DNA from: Hemibagrus wyckioides
Lineage: Eukaryota; Chordata; Actinopteri; Siluriformes; Bagridae
DNA length: 64,000 bases
Direction of reading: 5' to 3'
NCBI RefSeq assembly: GCF_019097595.1
Contig: NC_080720.1
Span: forward strand, 25,660,852 to 25,724,851
In this document: positions 1 to 64,000 of the stretch, piece after piece
Layout: every line of letters begins with the position of its first letter
Numbering within the stretch: the first letter of the stretch is position 1
Program-made: the position numbers and the translations under genes
The notes under the pieces: generated by a model
What the model saw: only the letters and a program-made list of their open reading frames with translations
Databases searched by the model: none
Told to the model about the DNA's origin: nothing

Positions 1-34
<34 letters not shown>

Positions 35-73
35 CCTCTCTCTCTCTCTCTCTCTCTCCCTCCCTCTCTTTCT
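1..73. repeat. (TC)n microsatellite
   Basis: Nearly pure CT dinucleotide tract, broken twice by CCTCCC. It runs off the left edge of the window, so its full length is unknown. Confidence 0.97.
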
Positions 74-405
74 GGCTGCTTTACTATACTAGGGTTATAT
101 ATAGATGCAGCCCTCTGTGTGTTCGCCCTTGCCTCTCCTGCCTCAATTCTGCTTCCTCTTCTCACGTGGGGGAAATAAATGTCCAACTGTGTCATTACAG
201 AAAAGCCAAAAGGTCCACACACCACACACCGAGACTGCAGTGCTTTCCCAGAGCTGCTGCTTCACAATCAGTTCTCATATTTATCTTCTTTAATGAGAAC
301 ATTGGATGCAATCTGGATACTGGATAATTCTCAGCAGTGCTACACTCAGGGTTCAGCCGAACTGTGAATCTTGCAAATAAAATAACATGACCCCTTATTT
401 GTTAG

Positions 406-597
406 TTAATGAAATATATGTAGGGTCACGGGCAGCTGTCTAATCTGAGATATCCAGACCTCCCTCTCCCTAGCCATCTCCTCCAGCTCTTTCACAGGGA
501 TACCCAGGCACTGCCAGGCCTGATATAATCTCTCTGTCCAGTCCTGGGTCTGTCCTGAGAACTTCTCCCCTTTGGACATGCTGAAAGACCAAGACAC
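406..597 (-). pseudogene. Possible LINE ORF2 C-terminal remnant
   Basis: The minus-strand frame reads with the pattern DWTERL...LGIPVKELEEMAREREVWIS. It resembles the tail that follows the reverse-transcriptase domain in fish LINE ORF2 proteins, where a line such as 'GV-ELE--A--RE-W' is common. Only about 45 residues fit, and there is no YXDD motif or other RT block nearby. It could be chance. This is a guess from pattern memory. Confidence 0.3.
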
Positions 598-2239
598 ATC
601 CTAACAAGATACCTTGCAGTGACTCATTTGAGCTTTTCCTGAATGTCCAAGTTCTGCACCTGATCTCTAAGGCTGAGTCCAGACACCCTGCAAAGGAAGC
701 TTATGTCCACTGCTTTTTTCAGTCACTACCCAAAGCTTGTGAGGATTGGCATGTAGCTTGACCGATAAATTGGTTTTTGGCTCTACCCTTTCACTACCAT
801 GAAAAACTAGTACAACATCCACATAACTGCTGATGCTGCACTAATCCATCTGTCAATCTCCACTCTACCCTCACACTTGAACAAGATCCTGAGATACTTA
901 AACTCCTCTGCTTGGGACTAGAGGCAGTGTCTCATTCCCAAACTAGCAGAAACATTCCACGCTTTTCCAGCTGAATGAACAAGAAGGAACAAGAATCAAC
1001 ATTGCTGATTGTTTTCCAGCATGCCCTGTTGTGTTTATTAATCAGCTGTTTTACAGACATGAGATCAGGGTGAACTGAATTTGAACCATCAGAGAGACTT
1101 CCTGCTGTATGTTTGGCTGAAAGTCTCCCAACATTTCTATCTGTTCCCAGTCCCGGCTGCAGTCGAGTTTCCTTCAAGTGTAGCAACGTTGTCTGAGGGT
1201 TTCTGTGCTTTCAGCATCGCAGTGTCTCGCAGTGATCAGTGTAACCACATATGATTAAACACTGATATCTGTCATCTCCACAGCTTTTTCCATCAGTCAG
1301 CTCTATCACACTGCACTTCAAAGGATCAGGTCAGGAACAGGCGTTATTAATGTGTTAACGTTGAGAGCCCAATTAAAATAAACACTTCTTGATGGTGGAA
1401 AAAAGTCTGCAAGTTCCTGCTCAGAGTTCAGATCGTCAGCTGAAGTGTAAATCATCCTGGTCGACGACGCATACGTCCTTCCTCAGATCTCTTTAGGGAC
1501 CGAATGTTTTTCCACCTAATGCTTTCCTGTATTGGGCCTCTTCTTTGGAAGCCAAGTGTTTGAGCAGCCAGAGGTCAGAAGTGAAAGGCTAGAGGTTGGT
1601 ACCTCACCTCAACTATGTCCTAGAAAAGCTGTACTTGGGAAGAAAAGAGAAGGAATCTTTTCTCATTGAAACTCAAGCTGATTAGCGGTGTTTGGTTTAG
1701 CTAAGGTTAAGACTCGGATTATTCCGCAGACCCTCTATGTAAACATAACACACACTGTAATCCCATACAATCCTCTTATGCTTTATCAAACGAGAAGGTG
1801 CTTGCTCTCAGAGTGTGGCAGAGAGAGGGACAGAGGGCATTTTCCACTTTCTTTCATCACCCCTTCACTCTGTCCTTTCATGTGGCCTCCACTCACAGCT
1901 TACACATGGGATAGAGTTTCATGGGCCACCAGCACTTTGCTACAGGACAAACTAAACATCACACTCTCTGATCCATTTCATGTAACATCACAGGACATTT
2001 CCAGCATACAGCATTTACATATACATTGGCTATTCGAATTTGAAGAGGGAGCTGAACCCTAGACCTGTCTGTACCGTACCATCGGTGCGGCTGTGGCAGT
2101 AATACAGAAAATAACAATTCTCCATTTTCCCATGATATCCATTTTCAGATTTATCACGTCACACCACCATCCATTTTTGTTGTCACCTTTACCTGTTACC
2201 CTTCTGTACTTCAGATTAACAGCTCTTTCTGTCCTACAG

Positions 2240-57750
<55,511 letters not shown>

Positions 57751-58130
57751 CACACACACACACACGCTTATCCTGCATACTCAGAATTAAACTCAAATAC
57801 ACATCCATTTGCCTACACTTACCCTCACACTAACATAAACACACACAGCTCTTCCTCCTCTTAGCTAGACACAGATTTAGAATCATGAAAGAAGTACGTA
57901 CTACACTCACGGGGACGACTGACCATGATGATGAAGATGATAAAACACTAACAGAACCACTGAGTTTGCACTCGCACTGCCTCGCACCACCACTAGCTTG
58001 TCTTGAGGGAGTTAGTCCTCCTATTCTACCTGCCTTGCCAATCACACAGTCACTCCTACGTCAGGTGACCTGCGTCAGGATAACGTACCGCCGCCAGTCT
58101 TCTGGCTGCATGTCAGCAACGTGATGGCCA

Positions 58131-58136
58131 AATAAA
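58131..58136 (+). promoter_or_regulatory. Proximal poly(A) signal candidate
   Basis: AATAAA 381 bp after the stop codon. Use would give a short 3' UTR lacking the Pumilio-type site. A GT-rich downstream element is not obvious, so it may be weak. Confidence 0.4.
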
Positions 58137-59569
58137 CTGTCTGAACCTGCTGCTGCCTCCGTCCACAAATGCTGCAAGATGCATGATTGGAGATGAAGAA
58201 CAGAAAACCGGGAGCTTACTGAATGGCAGGTGACTTATCAAAGCAACTTGGTCCTCGTGTCCTCTTTCTGTGCGGCTGCTTGCGTGACTGAAATGGACAG
58301 GATGTGACGCTGGATCAGTCCCAGAGATCCTAGAGAACTTTAGCAGTGCTTTCCTGCTTGGTGCTTTTGAATGCACATGTTCTGTGATCCTTTTGCCCTC
58401 TGCCACCCTTTCAGTCAGATGTTTAGTACATTTGTGTGAATTTCTGCCATTTGTACAATTTATTTTCTTCTTTTTTTAAGTAATGTGAAAAGACAATGTC
58501 TCAAAAGACAAGTCTCAGACCTTTTCGGAAAACATCCAAATACCGCAAGATATTGTGATAACATGAAGAGGCTTGTAAAAGAATATTTCTTTCTTTTTTT
58601 TCCTTGGAATTTTGATAGCGGGTTGTACGAAGTTCATTGGGCATTTGTGGACCATGTGAAAAATCTAATCTGTCTGTGTGAATGGCTTACACTAGCTTTG
58701 TGCTCATAACGTTTATTATTCCATTGTCTTCTATACAGAACTAAAGGGAATTTCCTACCTGATTAATAGTTTTTTCTTCTCGGCTGCGAGCCGACTGCAT
58801 GCTTCTTTTTTCCCACTGCAAACGTTCAGGTCTTGGTCAGTTGATGTGATGACGGTCACGAAAGTGATGAGCTTCTGACTCCATTCTCTGAAGTGCTAGT
58901 CACAAACAACAGTGTGTGTGTGTGCGTGTGTGTACGCTAGAGATGGCAAAGAGTCCTTCTTATTCACGTTAGCCATATTGATATTGATCAATTCAGACTT
59001 GTTTCCAAATGAAACAGCATGCAGAGTGGAGCAGGCTCTGACCTCACAGGCTCGTCAATATCAAATGCGCAGCGTCTGCATTTCTCCCATGCTTTATGAT
59101 GGAAACATTAGTGAGGGGAGAGCCTGCAGCCTCATTTAGCTGTTCTTACTCAATATTAGGTGCTCAGGAGAAGCAGGAGAACACTCCTCTGTATGCTACA
59201 TACTTATTAATGCCAGAGACTCTTGTGTGTGTGTGTGAGGGTGAGTGAGTGAGTATGAGCGAGCACAGGATCATTTGTCAGCATTGCTTGAAATGTCCAT
59301 ACATTACCCACTCATTACTTGCTGAGGCCTTGGAGTGCAGAGCCCTGTTCGGCTCAGTGAAGAGATGGCTCGTCTTTTCCTGCGCTGTATCCTTTTCATC
59401 GTTTTCACTCTATCACTTTGTCTTTTATAAAATCTCTTTGGTGGAAAACTTGGTAAAAATGAAGAGAATATGTTTTTTCCCTGAAAAAGGCCTTTTAATG
59501 TTCTAGCCTGACTGACCTTGGGCTTGATGCCAGGTTGTGTCAAATGATCATGCAAGTGTCTGTGTGAGA

Positions 59570-59600
<31 letters not shown>

Positions 59601-60984
59601 TGTGTATTTACTAGTTCTTTCTAAGTATCTCTCTAATCTTTCTCTCTTTCCTGAGTGTCGTTCTTGATGTCTTGAACTTTCTGTCTCCACTCATGTGTTT
59701 GTGCTGTACAGGCTCGAGCCCAGACTCACCTGTATTTAAGCAATACTAAGCCAGATGAAAGCCAGGCAACTATCTGAAGTAATAATTTTCCACACCAGTA
59801 TTGGCTGTTGTGTGGCTCTGAGAAATGTAAGACTCTGTTTCAGGTCATATGTCATTACGGACGTCGTGTACAGAAACATGACGCCACTAGCTTTAGGGTT
59901 TGTCATTAAGCAGGTAACACAAGTCTTTAGTCTGCAACACTAAACTCGTAGGAAGGGTGTTTGACCTGCCAGGGATGCTTTATGCATGGTTTTAGGACCG
60001 TGTAGGGACGAGGCCTCGTCTCAAAAACTTCAGTGCCTTGCAGAGGGCACTGTGGCGTGAGACGCGGGTCAAAGAGAGTGTACAGAGTTTATTGAAAGAG
60101 CTAAGATGTAAAGTGTTTGTATATAATGTAGCGGATCTGTAGAGGTCTTGGCACCATACACAGTTATTTATAACATAATGCTTTAAAGCACACACACACC
60201 CCCATCGATTCTAATAACCCACCCACACTGTCATGCCCACTTCATGTCCTTTCTGTGAAAGCCTGTTTTTTTTTTGGTTTCTGACCCTTTTTGCATGCAT
60301 GAATGTAAATTTCCTCCTAAATGACTGACACATTTTAACTGATACCTTTTCTGATACTCATCACCTTTCTGTTGCTCTTTTATGATCGGGAAAGTAACAT
60401 TCGAGTAGCGTTCCATTTCACTCATCTTGTGTCTGTATGTTATTAAACCAGTAAAGAATGAAGGAGTCACACCACCACTGACTTAACAATAGCGCAAGAG
60501 CAACCAAAGCAGACGAGCAATCGCGGGTTTATACGTCCGTTTAAAGCTGCTTACATGCGTCCATGATTTTAGACCAGTATCTGCTTGCCATGTAGCTGTC
60601 ACTTTGTGTACATAGCTGTAAAAAAATGCAAAACTTCATGTTTTTTGCTTCGATGTTGTTGTTGTTTTGTTTTTTTTTGTTTTTTTTGTTACCTCATTTT
60701 GTCGACAGTATCTTTGATGCATCCGAACCCGAGAGACCTGATTATTTATGAGCGAATATGCTAATCTAAAAGGGGAGGGGCTCTCACACTACTTTACTTT
60801 TTTTGTATTACTTTTTCTTTTACAGACCATTTGCATCACAGTTATGTCATTCTGATCGATTGTCCCTGTTGTACATGTAATTATTATTGTTATTATTATT
60901 TTATTGAGTTTGTGTCAGCTGTACAGTTTTGTGTTGGAAAATTATACCTGATGCAGAGTCTTATACTGTAATGTGTCTCCTTTC

Positions 60985-60990
60985 AATAAA
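60985..60990 (+). promoter_or_regulatory. Distal poly(A) signal
   Basis: AATAAA in TTTCAATAAAGAAAATTAC, followed at 61043-61070 by the GT-rich stretch GAGTTTGTGTTTGTTTTTGT, as expected of a downstream element. The best candidate for the main 3' end of the gene. Confidence 0.7.
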
Positions 60991-61626
60991 GAAAATTACT
61001 TCGTAATATAATGCCATGTCCTGCTCTGTTACCTTTTAATCTGAGTTTGTGTTTGTTTTTGTTTGTTTGAAGAAAAAGATGATCATGCTGCTTTAAGTGG
61101 TATGAAGATGGCGTGTTAATAATCATTGAAGTCACTAATCAGTGAAGCAAGACTTACATTACAAAATATATACCAAGATTTTTTTTCCTTTATTGGTATT
61201 CATATAAATTAGAACCTACTTAATGTTAACACTTCTAACACAGCACCCTGAACATCTGGCTGTTGGCTGTGGGTCATTAAAATGTCCATATCTAAGGCTA
61301 TCAGCAAATTTCTCCAAATCTCCAAAGGACACTATTCTCTTTTTATACTCATGTTGATTCAATCATTGCAAAATTATAAAAATCTTTCCCCCTTGCCCCT
61401 TACTCCTCCTTTTTTTTTTTGCTCTATTCACTTTTGTAGACACTTTAGGATATGTCTATTTTCTGTATTTCTTTTTTTAAAGATTGACCCAGGTTGTGAC
61501 CACACATACAGCACAACCTAACAAGCAGGAGTGTTTATTTGGTTGTTATTACTTAACAGCTTAAAATCTTAACTTAAGGGCAATATTTATAATAATGTCA
61601 CAAAAAAACTTATTATAATTATACAT

Positions 61627-61778
61627 TGGTGTACATTTATAGACTCCCTTATCCAGAGTGACTTACCATTTATCTCATTTATACAACTGAGCAGTTGAGG
61701 GTTAAGGGCCTTGCTCAAGGACCCAGCAGTGGCAGTTTGGTGGCCAATATCATAACCACTGTGTTACCACTGGGTCAG
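61627..61778 (+). repeat. Teleost dispersed repeat, tRNA-SINE-like copy
   Basis: CCCTTATCCAGAGTGACTTA, CATTTATACAACTGAGCAGT, TGAGGGTTAAGGGCCTTGCT, CCAGCAGTGGCAGTTTGG and a degenerate AACCACTGTGTTACCACTG end. Same family and orientation as 2464-2580. Confidence 0.75.
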
Positions 61779-62711
61779 TTGTTGCTATGATTAAATTCTA
61801 GAACATAAAAAAATCATAGAAAAGCATTTGAGTATGAATGTGATGTGTAAGAGGTCATGTTTTAGTAGGCAGTTTTAACACATCATGGTGATTGAAGGCA
61901 GTTTGTCTAAAACACTGCTAGCTACTGATCAGAAACCAGCTTACAGTCATATTGTGTTGCTCCTGTATCGTTATTTACTCATACACACAACCCTCAGTGA
62001 GTTCAGTGAATGTTTCCCCTCTGATGTTAGATTATTTCCAAATCTGTGAGGCAAATCACTGCAATCAGGCGATTTCTGTAACTCTCAACAAGATGACTTC
62101 ACCTGTCGACGGGTATTTTGGCCTGCTTCTCGTGAGCAAACTGCTCCAGCCTATTTTGCTATATAGGACATGTTCTGTAGCCAGAAAAGATATTCTGAGA
62201 GTGATTGCCAGGTCAGCTTTCCATTATTTTTACATGATAGGGTAGTTGGATTTGGATATGTGAAGGGAAACTGTAATGCTGCAAACAAAGATATTTTATA
62301 CAGTTGAATGCTTTTAAATGATGACAGCAGTTTGGAGAAGAATCACATATTGCTATAATGGTCATGTCTCCACATACTGTATTTATAACAATACCTTTTT
62401 CTAAAGACAGAGCCATATAATGCCAAAATCTTTCATCTGTTAAATAGCACCGTTTCAGACGCTGAGATGCTGCTTCCACCTGTTTTTCATTTCATTGCAG
62501 TGGGTATTAAGCAAAATGCAAGATGATCACATAACTGAAAATTTGTCAGAAATCACATGATGCCAAACTGCCACCAGTCCCTCATATTGGGGTCATTTTT
62601 AGAATATGGTGACTTTATGTCTGCATTTTGAATTACTGGTGTCAAATTCTGACTGGAAAATTATATACAAGACCGTATATATATATAATCATGTGCCAGT
62701 TTAAATCATAT

Positions 62712-63173
62712 ATATATGATCAGGCATAACATTATTATCCTGCTGAAAGCGTCCACAGCCATCAGGGAATACTGTTTCCATGGGTGTACGTGGACTGAAA
62801 CAATAGTGCATCCTGGTGCCATGTGTTCCCCTGGTAAGCGATGCACACGCACCTGATCATTCACGTGATGTAAAAGAAAACGTGATTCATCAGACCAGGC
62901 CACCTTCTTCCATTGCTTTGTGGTCCAGTTCAGATGCTCACATGCCCGATGTTGGTGCTTTCTGTGGTGCACAGGAGTCAGCATGGGCACCTTAACTGGT
63001 CTGTGGCTATGCAGCCCCATACACAACAAACTGTCATGCACTGTGTATTCTGACACCAGAACCAGCATTAACTTCTTCAGCAATTTGAGCAACAGTAGCT
63101 CATCTGCTGGATCGGATCACACGGGCCAGCCTTCACTCCCCACATGCATCAATGAACCCTGGCCGCCCATGTA
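62712..63173 (-). pseudogene. Tc1-like transposase remnant, first family
   Basis: Starts at a terminal word GATCAGGCATAACATTATTA and has a deletion to a TCCTGCTGAAAGCGTCCACA region. Minus-strand reading includes KQWKKVAWSDESRFLLHHVN and RVHRLPGEHMAPGC, the conserved block around the first catalytic Asp of the DDE domain. Further indels and a missing middle break the frame; no complete catalytic triad. Same family as 4452-4860 and 9860-10260. Confidence 0.85.
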
Positions 63174-63176
63174 TAC

Positions 63177-63480
63177 ACACTACCGCTCAAAAGATTGGGA
63201 TCACTCAAAAATGTTATTATTTTCCAAGGAACCACACAAAATTAGTCTGAATAGAAAATATAGCAAAAGAACAGGACATGCTGACATGGCAGTTAGAGAT
63301 AATTTTGATGGAAATGATGAATGTTTTCTTCAAACTTTGCATTCATCAAAAAAACACCTTTTGCAGCAATTACAGCCTGGGCATTCTAGCGGTCAATTTT
63401 CAAGATAATGTGATGAGATTTCACCCCATGCTTCCTGGTGCATCTCCCACAAGATGGATTGGCTGATGGAGTCTTTTTTT
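63177..63480 (+). mobile_element. Tc1-like element fragment, third family (one TIR only)
   Basis: Begins CACACTACCGCTCAAAAGAT, a terminal inverted repeat of the ACTACCG-TTCAAAAG class. It continues with GTCTGAATAGAAAATATAGC, TTTGCAGCAATTACAGCCTG and TTCACCCCATGCTTCCTGGT, words common to a fish Tc1-like family as I recall it. The other end is not seen. It abuts the first-family remnant directly. Confidence 0.7.
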
Positions 63481-63654
63481 TGTAGCTGAAATCAAGCTGA
63501 AATATATAAGTGAAGCAGTAGTGTATATATATCTGGTTGGAAACTACTAATGCCAGGTAGGTAAGTGAGTAAGTGACGACCCAAATATTTTTTACCATGC
63601 ATAAGTATAAAAATATTATATATTTTACACAATTTAACAGCACTAATATGAAAT

Positions 63655-63967
63655 TAAGAGGCATGCTGTCTTAGTGGTTAGCATTCTTGGTTCAGACGTG
63701 AAGGGTTGTAAGTGATTCCAACCTTCATTCTTTGTGTGTGGAGTTTGTATGTGGTTCAGCGGTTTCCTCTGGGTGCTCTGGTTTCCTTCTCCAGTCCAAA
63801 GAAATGGGATATAGTCTGATTAACATCTCTAAATTGTATGCATTTCTAAATGCAATGCATGTGTGACTGTGGACAGGATGTCCCCTGCCTTGTGGCCCGA
63901 GTCCCCTGGGAGAAGCTCCGCATTCCCCCATAACCCTTTGTAGGATAAACAGTTCAGAAAATGGAGA
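63655..63967 (+). repeat. tRNA-derived SINE copy
   Basis: Starts with a tRNA-like head: A-box-like CTTAGTGGTTAGCATTC and a decayed B box in GGTTGTAAGTGATTCCAA. The shared body of fish tRNA SINEs follows: TGTGTGGAGTTTGTATGTGG, TTTCCTCTGGGTGCTCTGGT, CTCCAGTCCAAAGAAATGG, then the tail AACCCTTTGTAGGATAAACA with CAGAAAATGGA. Old and mutated. Resembles DANA/HE1-type elements. Confidence 0.75.
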
Positions 63968-64000
63968 TGTTTCATGGATATGAAATACTGTGACAATTTT

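Larger units (their letters stand above)
1..2239 (+). other. AGAP1 intron, 3' part only
   Basis: Sequence upstream of the first exon in the window. It ends in a pyrimidine-rich tract and CTACAG at 2234-2239. It must belong to the intron after the exon ending in the Gly-Gly segment of the GTPase-like domain. Apart from the TC tract and a possible LINE remnant near 406-597, I see no exon or other structure in it. Confidence 0.85.
57751..61010 (+). other. agap1: AGAP1 3' untranslated region
   Basis: From the stop to just past the AATAAA at 60985. About 3.26 kb, with no intervening splice signal needed and no other gene. Contains a CA run right after the stop, a TG tract near 59570-59592, poly-T at 60650-60690, a Pumilio-type word TGTACATA at 60607-60614, and a TTA tract near 60883-60900. 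The extent is inferred from the poly(A) signals, not from transcript data. Confidence 0.7.
61011..64000. other. Region downstream of AGAP1
   Basis: No gene recognised. Holds a tRNA-SINE-like repeat (61627-61778), Tc1-like debris (62712-63173 and 63177-63480) and a tRNA-derived SINE (63655-63967). The 162-codon open frame 62920-63408 is the wrong strand of transposon debris. Confidence 0.8.

Noticed and set aside
62920..63408. 162-codon plus-strand frame
   Set aside because: It is the antisense of Tc1 transposase debris and then runs across a second transposon fragment.

Overview
The window is vertebrate genomic DNA, almost certainly from a ray-finned (teleost) fish. It holds one multi-exon gene with GT-AG introns, many CA/TG/TC microsatellites, and several teleost-type Tc1/mariner and tRNA-SINE fragments. 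A siluriform or other otophysan fish is plausible from the repeat families, but I recognise these from memory only and the species is not settled.

The only protein-coding gene I can support is AGAP1 (Arf-GAP with GTPase, ankyrin repeat and PH domains), on the + strand. Fifteen coding exons between 2240 and 57750 join in frame, with every splice phase checked by hand, into the last 755 residues of the protein. The N-terminus (start codon and the G1/G2 part of the GTPase-like domain) lies upstream of base 1. The order is: GTPase-like domain (exons at 2240-12484), linker (13238-13828), split PH domain (24181-24285 and 26591 onward, then 41913-42067) with a long serine-rich, lysine-rich insert (26591-32816), Arf-GAP zinc finger (43309-43705), and ankyrin repeats (55739-55994 and 57541-57750). 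A 3.2 kb 3' UTR follows and ends near an AATAAA at 60985. AGAP1 paralogues AGAP2 and AGAP3 were considered and fit less well.

The introns make up most of the window. The most striking is 13829-24180, which carries an array of exactly 50 units (20401-22176). Each unit has an almost invariant 20-bp core plus (AC)n, where n is either exactly 5 or 8-13, and there is visible higher-order duplication. Other intronic items are a ~165-bp foldback element (8106-8270), Tc1-like fragments (4452-4860, 9860-10260, 46038-46536, 56947-57495), and two copies of a ~200-500-bp dispersed repeat in opposite orientation (26977-27490 and 41493-41689) that flank two symmetrical exons. Several long, low-repeat stretches rich in TAATTA-type motifs look like conserved non-coding elements, but this cannot be shown from one sequence.

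Downstream of the gene (61011-64000) I see only transposon and SINE debris. No tRNA, rRNA, CRISPR or second gene is supported.
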